Shown: one piece after another, positions 39,119-47,541 of the stretch
Layout: each line of letters opens with the position of its first letter
How positions within the stretch are numbered: the stretch's first letter is position 1
Assembly (NCBI GenBank): GCA_026985735.1
Contig: JALSPW010000102.1
Location: forward strand, 1-47,541
Source: Saprospiraceae bacterium
Lineage (GTDB): Bacteria; Bacteroidota; Bacteroidia; Chitinophagales; Saprospiraceae
Length of the DNA: 47,541 nt
Direction of reading: 5' to 3'
Made by a program: the position numbers and the translations under genes
The notes under the pieces: generated by a model
Seen by the model: the letters and a program-made list of their open reading frames with translations, nothing else
Database searches by the model: none
Told to the model about the DNA's origin: nothing

Positions 39119-40504
39119 TTATTCAATAATAATCTTCATTGTATCCGAATTTAATCGTGTCATAAGCCATTTTTTTAGCTTTTGGGTATCTCTTTGTTTT
39201 GATTTTTTTGAAAATTTGATTATTGCGACAGGCAAAGTGTTTTGACGCCCTGAGGATAAATTATATTCTGGATTCATTGAAATTGAAATTTTTTCAAGTT
39301 CAGGGTAGTATATTTTAGCTTCATTGGCTATTTGCTTTAATGGAATAGTTTCTTTTTGCAAATGCTTTAATTTACTTTTAAGAATATAGATAATAGAATC
39401 CTTTTGCCTTAATGTTTGATTGTTTTTTTCAAAAATAGATTCAAGAATATCTGTTTTTACATTTTCTTTTAGTAAATCCAGAGATATTTCTTCTTTTTTT
39501 GAAATTTCCGCTTGATTTATTACTAAACGTGTATTGCCAAGACCATATTTGTCAAGGTTTTTTTTCAATTTTGCAATTTCCAAACTGTCAATAGGATTGC
39601 CATATAATGTAATTTCTATTTTAGGATTTTTAGAATCATATTGTATTTTTTTTGAAATAATAAATGTTTTGTCAAAATCAAATTCATCGCTGATGAAATT
39701 TGTAGCATTTTTCTCAAATTCACTTTCTTTAACCATTAAATAACCGGTATAAACCGAAGGAGCGATAAATAATAGTATTAAGAATATTACAATTCTCTTT
39801 ACTCTTTTTTGTTTTTCAGGATCTACAAATTGCTTTCTTCTTATTTTTAGAATCCTGATAATAATATAAGTGCCGGCACTGATAAAGATACTGTTTATTA
39901 AAAATAAATATAAAGCTCCCCAAAAAAAATGCATATTCCCTGTTGCTATTCCAAAACCAGCAGTGCTTAAAGGTGGCATTAAGGCTGTAGCAATCGCAAC
40001 TCCCGGAATTACATTGTTTTTTTCTTTTCTAGTATATGCTATTATTCCGGCAAAACCACCTGAAATAGCAATAATCACGTCCCAAATAGCGGGTGATGTC
40101 CTGGATAATAGTTCCGATTGTACTTTGTCAAGTGGGGAAATATAGAAATATAAAGCAGAAGTTATTATACTTAAAACAATTGCTATACCAATATTATAAC
40201 CGGATGTTTTTAGCAGATCGAGATCATTTCTGCTAAGCCCCATACCTATACCCATTAAAGGTCCCATTAATGGAGAAATCAACATTCCCCCAATTATTAC
40301 AGCCGTTGAATTAATATCAAGACCTACCGAGCAAATGATTATTGCAAAAATTAATATCCATAGGTTTGTACCCTTGAAGACAGCATCCTTTTTTATATCG
40401 TCTATTATTTCTTGATTGCTTGCCTTATCGGTATTGAGATTAAATAGTTCTTTTATTTTTTGAGACATGGATTTATTGTTTTCCATACTTGTTTTGTCAG
40501 ACAT
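39119..40504 (-). CDS. DUF389-family membrane protein
   Basis: SVGLDINSTAVIIGGMLISPLMGPLMGIGMG...GIIAYTRKEKNNVIPGVAIATALMPPLSTAGFG. Start trimmed from 40540 because a TATATTTG box lies inside the extended ORF. Confidence 0.88.
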   Translation of the reverse strand: MSDKTSMENNKSMSQKIKELFNLNTDKASNQEIIDDIKKDAVFKGTNLWILIFAIIICSVGLDINSTAVIIGGMLISPLMGPLMGIGMGLSRNDLDLLKTSGYNIGIAIVLSIITSALYFYISPLDKVQSELLSRTSPAIWDVIIAISGGFAGIIAYTRKEKNNVIPGVAIATALMPPLSTAGFGIATGNMHFFWGALYLFLINSIFISAGTYIIIRILKIRRKQFVDPEKQKRVKRIVIFLILLFIAPSVYTGYLMVKESEFEKNATNFISDEFDFDKTFIISKKIQYDSKNPKIEITLYGNPIDSLEIAKLKKNLDKYGLGNTRLVINQAEISKKEEISLDLLKENVKTDILESIFEKNNQTLRQKDSIIYILKSKLKHLQKETIPLKQIANEAKIYYPELEKISISMNPEYNLSSGRQNTLPVAIIKFSKKSKQRDTQKLKKWLMTRLNSDTMKIIIE

Positions 40505-40519
40505 AAATGTGATTTTGTA

Positions 40520-40527
40520 CAAATATA
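40520..40527 (-). promoter_or_regulatory. -7 box TATATTTG for the DUF389 gene
   Basis: Minus strand TATATTTG 15 nt before ATG 40504. Confidence 0.5.
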
Positions 40528-40658
40528 CATGAAAAATCATATATAAGCAAATGAATGCGAATATAACAAATTGTGAAAAAAATTATTTTAAGAATATGCT
40601 GAAATCAATTCAAATAAAAGTGTAGACCAGACAAGATGAAAATAAAATAAACTAAGTT

Positions 40659-41153
40659 TTATTTCAATATTCCCGCTATATCTTTTTCAAGTGTATCTTG
40701 GGGAGATTCTATAATCCGGCCTATTTCTTTTCCATTTCTAAAGAAAATAAAAGTCGGAACATATTGAATATCATATATGTTTTTTTGATAATCAGGAGCT
40801 GCTTTTTTTCTGTCTAAAGCGATAAACTGAACATTTTTATAATCAAAACCAAGGTAATCAAGTAGTTTGATAAATCTTGGCACTTCTCTACGGCTATCAC
40901 TACACCATGAACCGAAAAATACTTTGATTTTGGTGCTTTTTATTTTGTCCTTTATGCCATATAATGTTTTTACATCTAATGTATAATTTTGATATTCATC
41001 TTCGTACCAGTCAGCATAAGGATCTTGCAAAAATGCGGCTTTGTTAATTTCTCCTAACATCATTTTATCTTGCGAAACAGATGTCGTCTCCTGAGAAAAT
41101 AAATTGAAACCTGAAAATAAAAGTAGAATTGAAAATAGATACAAGTTTTTCAT
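40659..41153 (-). CDS. Thioredoxin-fold secreted protein
   Basis: Signal peptide; KIKVFFGSWCSDSRREVPRFIKLLD; YDIQYVPTFIFFRNGKEIGRIIE. Confidence 0.85.
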   Translation of the reverse strand: MKNLYLFSILLLFSGFNLFSQETTSVSQDKMMLGEINKAAFLQDPYADWYEDEYQNYTLDVKTLYGIKDKIKSTKIKVFFGSWCSDSRREVPRFIKLLDYLGFDYKNVQFIALDRKKAAPDYQKNIYDIQYVPTFIFFRNGKEIGRIIESPQDTLEKDIAGILK

Positions 41154-41216
41154 AGTTTGGATTTTATAAATAATAACATAATTTTTGATAAAATATTATT
41201 TGTTTTATTTTTTATT

Positions 41217-41224
41217 TACCTTTG
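41217..41224 (+). promoter_or_regulatory. -7 box TACCTTTG
   Basis: Exact TAnnTTTG, 52 nt upstream of ATG 41277. Confidence 0.5.
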
Positions 41225-41276
41225 TTTAATAAATCTGCAATATTTATTTGAGTTTACAAATACTAATAAGTTTATT

Positions 41277-41804
41277 ATGACATATTCAAAAATAATTAAT
41301 AAAGTTAAATCAATGAATTCCATTCTTAAAAATACGGAAAGTTATCGTAAAGAATGGAAGAAGAATAAAAAAAAGATGATTATCAATAATTTGGAAAAAA
41401 TAGTAAAAGAATCCGGATTGATAGCAGAAGTAATTGTTCATGACCAATTTGAAGGATTGGAAGCAATTTCGCTCACCACCGGAACAAAGGAAAGTGGTAT
41501 CTATGAAAAAGTGTCAAAAGCCGTGAAGAAACCTTTGATCAGGATAGGTGGAATGCTTATGTTCCAACAATTGTTTAACGGTAAAATATCTATATGGGTA
41601 AATTATCCTTATATAGAAGGAATCGGGGATCCCAAGGCTCCCAAGATGCTTGAAATAGTCCGGCCTCATGAATTGAAGGATGTAAATATACTGAGGTATG
41701 CGGAACAATTTATTGATGCCATTACTGAATGGGAAGATTATGATGATGACATACCTCCTGCTCCCGGAATTGGATTTAATCATCAGGCAGCTTCAATAAA
41801 ATAA
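41277..41804 (+). CDS. Hypothetical conserved-looking cytoplasmic protein
   Basis: 175 aa from MTYSKIINKVKSMNS; ORF-track start 41157 rejected because the promoter box lies within it. Confidence 0.7.
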   Translation: MTYSKIINKVKSMNSILKNTESYRKEWKKNKKKMIINNLEKIVKESGLIAEVIVHDQFEGLEAISLTTGTKESGIYEKVSKAVKKPLIRIGGMLMFQQLFNGKISIWVNYPYIEGIGDPKAPKMLEIVRPHELKDVNILRYAEQFIDAITEWEDYDDDIPPAPGIGFNHQAASIK

Positions 41805-41819
41805 TTTAATAGGTATTTT

Positions 41820-42749
41820 ATGTTTTGTAAAAATGTTGAAAAGGGTAGAAATGGAATAGTCCATTATATATTTACTATTGTGTTCACGATATTTGGTTAT
41901 TTACTGGGACAAATACCTATGTTGATAGCCTTTTATTTTGCAATGAACAAATACAATGATATCGGGACAAATGCACTGTTGGAATTTCAGGGAAATCCGG
42001 ATTTTTCACTTTTTCATATTTCTTCAAATGAAGGCTTGTTTTTGATATTGCTCATTTTTATATTCGCTTTTGTTGCTTTAGCCCTTAGTATAAAATATAT
42101 TCATAAGAGAAAAGTAGTATCATTGATATCAAGTACAATGAAAATAGATTGGAATAGAATTCTCTGGAGTACAGGATTTTGGTTTTTATTGCTTTTATTA
42201 GTAGAAATTCTAACATATTTTAATCATCCTGATAGATATCATTTTAGAGCACCTGATTCTTCATTTATTGTTTTGTTATTGATTTGTTTATTTATTTTAC
42301 CGGTTCAGACTACATTTGAAGAAGTGTTTACTAGAGGATATATATATCAGGCTGTTTCATATAATACAAAAAATGTCTTTATGGGGTTTCTGGTGAGTAT
42401 AGTTATCTTTGCGTTTATGCACGGATTAAATCCCGAAACGGTAAAATATGGCTTTTGGCCGATGATGAGTTATTATATATCCGCCGCAATTTTGCTTGGT
42501 CTAATAGTGATTTTTGATGACAGACTTGAATTGGCTATAGGTGTACATACCGCTACAAATATATTTGGTGCTCTGATAGTGACTTATGAAGGGGCTGCTA
42601 TGCAAACGGATTCTTTGTTTATTAATTCTAAAATATCACCTGTGATTTTAGCTTTGGAAATAATAGTACTCGGAGCTATATTTTTATTTGTTTCATCTAA
42701 AAAATACCATTGGGATATTAAATCCATAGATTGGTTTTGTAAATATTAA
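41820..42749 (+). CDS. CPBP-family intramembrane metalloprotease
   Basis: TFEEVFTRGYIYQ (EExxxR), FAFMHGLNP, GVHTATNIFG. Confidence 0.88.
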   Translation: MFCKNVEKGRNGIVHYIFTIVFTIFGYLLGQIPMLIAFYFAMNKYNDIGTNALLEFQGNPDFSLFHISSNEGLFLILLIFIFAFVALALSIKYIHKRKVVSLISSTMKIDWNRILWSTGFWFLLLLLVEILTYFNHPDRYHFRAPDSSFIVLLLICLFILPVQTTFEEVFTRGYIYQAVSYNTKNVFMGFLVSIVIFAFMHGLNPETVKYGFWPMMSYYISAAILLGLIVIFDDRLELAIGVHTATNIFGALIVTYEGAAMQTDSLFINSKISPVILALEIIVLGAIFLFVSSKKYHWDIKSIDWFCKY

Positions 42750-42762
42750 TCAAAAGATAAAA

Positions 42763-44571
42763 ATGAAAATGAGAATTATACTTATTATAATAGCTGTTTT
42801 TTGTAATTCACATGTTTTTTTTGCGCAAAATACATCTTATTGGCAGCAAAAAGTAAATTATAATATGAAAATAGATATGGATGTTGTAAAACATCAATAT
42901 AGAGGTTCACAACATTTGGTTTATTTTAATAACTCACCGGATACGTTAAGAAAATTATATTATCATCTTTTTTATAATGCTTTTCGGCCTGGAAGTATGA
43001 TGGATATTAGAAATCAGTATTTGCCTGATCCCGATCGAAATCTCGATAAAACGATAAAGAATTTAAAATCTGATGAAATTGGTTTTGAGAAAATCCTAAT
43101 TTTAACTCAGAATGGAAAGAAAGTAAAATACAATATTGAAGAAACGATTTTAGAGCTTGAATTAAATACGCCTTTGTTGCCTAAGGATAGTACGATATTG
43201 GATATGATTTTTGAAGTACAGGTTCCCAAAATGTGTCGAAGAGCAGGAAGGGATAGTCCTCAAGGTATTGATTATAGTATGGCACAATGGTACCCGAAAC
43301 TTGCTGAATATGACTATATGGGCTGGCACGCCGATCAATATATAGGTAGGGAATTTTATGGCGTTTGGGGTGATTTTGATGTTACTATTGATATTGATAG
43401 TGATTATATAATTGCTGCCGGTGCTCATTTAATTGATAGGATATCACTTGGCAATAACAGGACAAGATATCATTTTAAATCTAAAAATGTACATGATTTT
43501 GTTTGGGCGGCAGATAGAGATTATACGGATTTTAGCCTGAAAACAAAGTCAGGGACGACACTTAATTTTTATTATCAGCAATCGGATAGACGAGACAGTA
43601 TATGGCATCAGGCCGGTAAGATAATTCTCACAGCATTTGATTTTATGAATGAGAGATATGGCAAATATCAATATGATACTTATTCTTTTATCGAAGGAGG
43701 AGATGGCGGTATGGAATATCCACTCGCTACACTGATAACAGGAAACAGATCTGTAAAAAGTCTTGTAGGTATATGGACACATGAGTTTATGCATAGTTGG
43801 TATCAAATGACATTGGCCACTAACGAAAGTATGTATCCATGGATGGATGAAGGTTTTACCAGTTTTGCTACGGTTGAAATTCTTGATTATTTAAATAATT
43901 TAGGCTTGATTAACCGAAAATTTCCGGATTTCCCGTTTGAAAAGGATTATCAAAAATGGAATAAATATATTGAATCACCATATAGAGAGCCTTTAAGTAC
44001 TCATTCTGACCATTACAATACAAATTATGCATATTGGGCTAATGCTTATACGGGAGGTGAAATATTTTTAAAACAATTGGAATATATTATTGGTAAAAAA
44101 TCATTTGACAAAGGATTGTTGTTATATTTTGATACATGGAAATTTAAACATCCCGGCCCCATTGATTTTATCAGGATAATGGAAAAAGTATCTGGATTGG
44201 AACTCGACTGGTATCTGGAGTATTTTGTTTATTCTATGAAATATCCTGATTATGCAATAGATACATTGACAGAACAAAAAGGGGGTGAATCAATTGTGAG
44301 ATTAATCAATAAAGGAAATTTTCCAATGCCTGTTGATGTTGAAATTCAATTTACAGATGGGACTGATATGTATTTCCACATACCTATGGATATGATGCTT
44401 GATAGTAAAAAAAGTGACTATTATAAATTTGAAATACTCCCGGTATGGAATTGGGTAAATCCATATTATGAGTTTTCTGTGGAAAAGAAACCGGAGAAAA
44501 TCAGTAAAATTATTATTGACCCTTCTAAAAGAATGGTTGATATAAACAGAGAAAATAATATCTACAAATAA
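42763..44571 (+). CDS. M1-family (gluzincin) metallopeptidase
   Basis: Signal peptide; GGMEYPLATLITG, THEFMHSWYQMTLATNESMYPWMDEGFTSFA (HExxH-18-E). Confidence 0.92.
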   Translation: MKMRIILIIIAVFCNSHVFFAQNTSYWQQKVNYNMKIDMDVVKHQYRGSQHLVYFNNSPDTLRKLYYHLFYNAFRPGSMMDIRNQYLPDPDRNLDKTIKNLKSDEIGFEKILILTQNGKKVKYNIEETILELELNTPLLPKDSTILDMIFEVQVPKMCRRAGRDSPQGIDYSMAQWYPKLAEYDYMGWHADQYIGREFYGVWGDFDVTIDIDSDYIIAAGAHLIDRISLGNNRTRYHFKSKNVHDFVWAADRDYTDFSLKTKSGTTLNFYYQQSDRRDSIWHQAGKIILTAFDFMNERYGKYQYDTYSFIEGGDGGMEYPLATLITGNRSVKSLVGIWTHEFMHSWYQMTLATNESMYPWMDEGFTSFATVEILDYLNNLGLINRKFPDFPFEKDYQKWNKYIESPYREPLSTHSDHYNTNYAYWANAYTGGEIFLKQLEYIIGKKSFDKGLLLYFDTWKFKHPGPIDFIRIMEKVSGLELDWYLEYFVYSMKYPDYAIDTLTEQKGGESIVRLINKGNFPMPVDVEIQFTDGTDMYFHIPMDMMLDSKKSDYYKFEILPVWNWVNPYYEFSVEKKPEKISKIIIDPSKRMVDINRENNIYK

Positions 44572-44577
44572 AAAAAA

Positions 44578-44601
44578 CCCTCTTTAGGGAAATAAAGAGG
44601 G
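44578..44601 (-). terminator. Rho-independent terminator between convergent genes
   Basis: Perfect 9-bp stem CCCTCTTTA-GGGAAA-TAAAGAGGG; followed on the minus strand by TTTTTTTT. Confidence 0.85.
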
Positions 44602-44664
44602 CTTGAAAAAAAATACTCTGAAACTAATAAAGGTCAGTTTTAGTACTGACGCTTAATGTTTTTT

Positions 44665-45597
44665 TTATTTTTGAAGATCATCATATACCTTCATTACTGC
44701 TTTGACATGATTTGCTGATGTATTCAATAATTCTTTTTCTTCATTATTTAAATCGATAGTAATCAATTTTTTTATTCCTTCTTTGCCTAGTTGAACAGGT
44801 ACTCCCAAATATACATTATCAAGATCATATTCTCCCTCCAGTTTTACACAACATGGGAAAATTCTTCCATCATCTTTGATTATGGATTCGACCATTTGTG
44901 CAGCAGCTGAGCCGGGAGCATACCATGCTGATGTCCCCATAAGTTTAACCAATTCACCACCACCTTTTTTTGTTCTTTCCACTAATCTGGTAATTGTTTC
45001 TTCATCCATCATATCTCTTAATGGGATACCTGCAATAGTTGTATATCTCGGTAGTGGTACCATAGTATCACCATGTCCTCCCATTAACAAAGACTGAATA
45101 TCCTTAGGTGAAACATTCAATTCTTCTGCTATAAATGATCTGAATCTTGCAGTATCCAAAACACCTGCCATACCGAAAACTTTATTTCTGTTCATGCCTG
45201 ATGCAGTATGTGCAGCATAGGTCATAACGTCCAATGGATTGGATACAATGATGATAATTGGATCTTTTGAATATTTCAATATAGATTCCGTAACGGTTTT
45301 TACTATTTTTGCATTTGTAGTGATTAAATCATCTCTGCTCATACCAGGTTTTCTCGGTATACCGGCAGTGATAACAACAACATCGGAATCTGCAGTATCT
45401 TTATAATCTTCAGTTCCTTTGAGTCTTGTAGAATAATATCCGATTGGAGATTGTTCCCATATATCCAAGGCTTTTCCTTTGGCCATATCGCCATAAATAT
45501 CAAGGAGTACTACTTGATTGACTATGTCTTTATGAGCTATTGCATCGGCTACTGTAGCGCCAACATGTCCTGCTCCTACTACTGTTACTTTTTTCAT
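44665..45597 (-). CDS. mdh: Malate dehydrogenase
   Basis: MKKVTVVGAGHVGATVADAIA; TAGIPRKPGMSRDDLI; VSNPLDVMTY; LMGGHGDTMVPLPRY. Confidence 0.96.
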   Translation of the reverse strand: MKKVTVVGAGHVGATVADAIAHKDIVNQVVLLDIYGDMAKGKALDIWEQSPIGYYSTRLKGTEDYKDTADSDVVVITAGIPRKPGMSRDDLITTNAKIVKTVTESILKYSKDPIIIIVSNPLDVMTYAAHTASGMNRNKVFGMAGVLDTARFRSFIAEELNVSPKDIQSLLMGGHGDTMVPLPRYTTIAGIPLRDMMDEETITRLVERTKKGGGELVKLMGTSAWYAPGSAAAQMVESIIKDDGRIFPCCVKLEGEYDLDNVYLGVPVQLGKEGIKKLITIDLNNEEKELLNTSANHVKAVMKVYDDLQK

Positions 45598-45822
45598 TTG
45601 TATAATGTTTTTTATTATAAAATTAATTTGTCATTAAATTATTTGATTATAATCTAATATATCAAACAATTAATTATACAAAAATATTATTTTTTTTTGG
45701 AATAATTTTAAATAACGGTAAAGTATTTAATTTTAGAATTTTAATTTTTACGGAATATAAATTAAGCTATTTATAATGCTTGTTAATATACTCTGCTTTC
45801 GTATGTATAAAACGGGACTGCT

Positions 45823-46539
45823 TTAATGCACTAAAAGATTTTTGTACATCTGAACCGTATTATGAAGACCGTAATACAACGCATCACTTATCAAAGCATG
45901 TCCTATTGAAACTTCATCTAACCATGGAATATTTTCATTGAAATATTTTAAATTATCAAGGTTTAGATCATGGCCGGCATTTAATCCTAATCCGATTTTT
46001 TTTGCGATTTTAGCAGCTTTTATATAAAGGGATATTGCTTCTTTTTTGTTTTTAGAATATTTTTGTGCATAAGGACCGGTATACAATTCAATTCTGTCCG
46101 TACCTGTTTCTTTTGCGGCATAAACCAATTCTTCTACAGGGTTTAAAAATATTGAAACTCTTATTTTTTTTTCATGTAGTTGTTGTATGATATCTTTAAG
46201 TAAATTTTGGTTTTTAATTGTATCCCAACCGGTATTAGAGGTCAAAACATCCGGAGGGTCAGGAACCAATGTACATTGGTGTGGAGCATTGTCAATTACA
46301 AGTTTCATAAATCTATCGCTGGGAAATCCTTCGATATTAAATTCCGTAGTGACTATTTTTTTTAAAACAGGAATATCCGAATACAGGATATGTCTTTCGT
46401 CGGGTCTGGGATGAACAGTAATTCCATCGGCTCCATAATGTTCAATGTCTTGGGCAATTTTGAATATATCAGGTAAATTTCCTTCTCTTGCATTTCTTAT
46501 TAAAGCTATTTTATTGATGTTTACACTTAATTTTGTCAT
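45823..46539 (-). CDS. pdxJ: Pyridoxine 5'-phosphate synthase
   Basis: LSVNINKIALIRNAREGNLPDIFKIAQDIEHYGADGITVHPRPDERHI; LGLNAGHDLNLDNL; EVSIGHALISDAL. Confidence 0.96.
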   Translation of the reverse strand: MTKLSVNINKIALIRNAREGNLPDIFKIAQDIEHYGADGITVHPRPDERHILYSDIPVLKKIVTTEFNIEGFPSDRFMKLVIDNAPHQCTLVPDPPDVLTSNTGWDTIKNQNLLKDIIQQLHEKKIRVSIFLNPVEELVYAAKETGTDRIELYTGPYAQKYSKNKKEAISLYIKAAKIAKKIGLGLNAGHDLNLDNLKYFNENIPWLDEVSIGHALISDALYYGLHNTVQMYKNLLVH

Positions 46540-46655
46540 AGTGAATAATTTTACCAGTTTTTAATTGTGATTACTCATGTAGTAGATTTTTGAATAAATT
46601 AATATTTTTAATCAAAATGATTCCACTTAAGTAGTTACAATCTAAATAATAATTT

Positions 46656-46663
46656 TAAATTTG
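46656..46663 (+). promoter_or_regulatory. -7 box TAAATTTG
   Basis: 16 nt upstream of the TTG start at 46680. Confidence 0.45.
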
Positions 46664-46679
46664 TTCAAAATTAAGCATT

Positions 46680-47541
46680 TTGAAAGTATTTTTTAGAATA
46701 TTATCGTTATTTATAATTTCTCAAATCTTTGGTTATCTGTTTGTGGTTTCTTCAATAGGCTTGTCTTTCAGCGAAATAAAGAATATAGAGAATTTTACTC
46801 CGGTGGAAATCGTAGATAAAATAGGCCTGTATTATTATATATTAATGAGTCAATTAACAGGAGTTTTGATACCTGCAATCTTGTATATCCTAGTTTATCG
46901 AAAAAAAAATGTGGATTTGAATACAGGATTTATTTTACCTAAACGAAATTCATATTTTATCTATGCTATATTTTTACTTTTTCTGTCATATCCTTTAATT
47001 CAGTTTTCAGCGGATTTGAATTCCAAAATGTTTTTTTCTAATTGGTTGTCAGATGAGAGTGAAATGATAGGAAGGATGACAATGGATATTTTAAAAATGA
47101 ACGGAATAGGAGAATTACTTAGAAATATAATTCTAGTTGGATTTCTACCTGCTATTGGAGAAGAGTTATTTTTTAGAGCTGGAATTCAAAAAGAGTTATT
47201 AGCATTTTTTAATAGGAAAGATTTTGCTATTATCCTGACTGCAATCATTTTTAGTGCTTTTCATCTGGAATTTGATGGATTTTTACCAAGATTTTTTCTG
47301 GGATTGATTTTAGGTTATACTTATTATTGGTCATCCAGTTTATGGGTGCCGGTTGTTATACATTTTATTAATAATTCGTTATTGATTATTACGGCATATT
47401 TTACAACTGACAACCTTGAGGAATTAGTGAATAACCAAAGTGTTGAACCAATACCTGTTTATATGCTTATGATGTCTGCAATCTCCGTGTTTGTAATACG
47501 TCATCAAATGTATAAAATGTACAAAGAAGATAAATTTGAGA
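46680..47541 (+). CDS. CPBP-family intramembrane metalloprotease (3' end beyond window)
   Basis: Manual translation MKVFFRILSLFIISQIFGYLFVVSS...PAIGEELFFRAGIQKE...IIFSAFHLEFDGFLPRFFLG...WVPVVIHFINNSLLI; open to the window edge, so absent from the ORF track. Confidence 0.88.
   Translation, partial: MKVFFRILSLFIISQIFGYLFVVSSIGLSFSEIKNIENFTPVEIVDKIGLYYYILMSQLTGVLIPAILYILVYRKKNVDLNTGFILPKRNSYFIYAIFLLFLSYPLIQFSADLNSKMFFSNWLSDESEMIGRMTMDILKMNGIGELLRNIILVGFLPAIGEELFFRAGIQKELLAFFNRKDFAIILTAIIFSAFHLEFDGFLPRFFLGLILGYTYYWSSSLWVPVVIHFINNSLLIITAYFTTDNLEELVNNQSVEPIPVYMLMMSAISVFVIRHQMYKMYKEDKFE

Overview
AT-rich chromosomal window from a Bacteroidota bacterium. Support for that placement comes from TAnnTTTG promoter boxes, a T9SS-type C-terminal tail, a TonB receptor with a carboxypeptidase-like N-terminus, and DUF6438/DUF6580 proteins. 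Most genes are housekeeping: smc, tRNA-Arg(CCU), pnp, rpsO, a CbpA/DnaJ-type chaperone, coaD, a DUF853 HerA-like ATPase, a PlsC acyltransferase, an RluA-type synthase, a PolB-like exonuclease, cryptochrome-DASH, pgi, mdh, pdxJ and several peptidases. I saw no CRISPR array, rRNA, prophage, recognisable transposase or classical defence island. The points most worth a second look are: (1) an ECF sigma / putative dual-membrane-spanning anti-sigma (Dma-like) / lipoprotein operon with a candidate ECF promoter and a terminator; (2) a four-gene operon with ATGA overlaps encoding a DUF1858-DUF2249-DUF2249 protein, two paralogous COX1/NnrS-like membrane proteins and a DUF59 Fe-S factor; (3) a dispersed, non-coding, terminal-inverted-repeat family (about 50-60 bp short form, about 150 bp long form, consensus ends TTAGTGTYTGTCTATAA...TTATAGACAGRCACTAA) in at least seven intergenic sites, one of which supplies the pnp stop codon; (4) repeated placement of TAnnTTTG boxes 6-16 nt upstream of start codons, implying very short or leaderless mRNAs. 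All calls come from reading the sequence; no database search was run.
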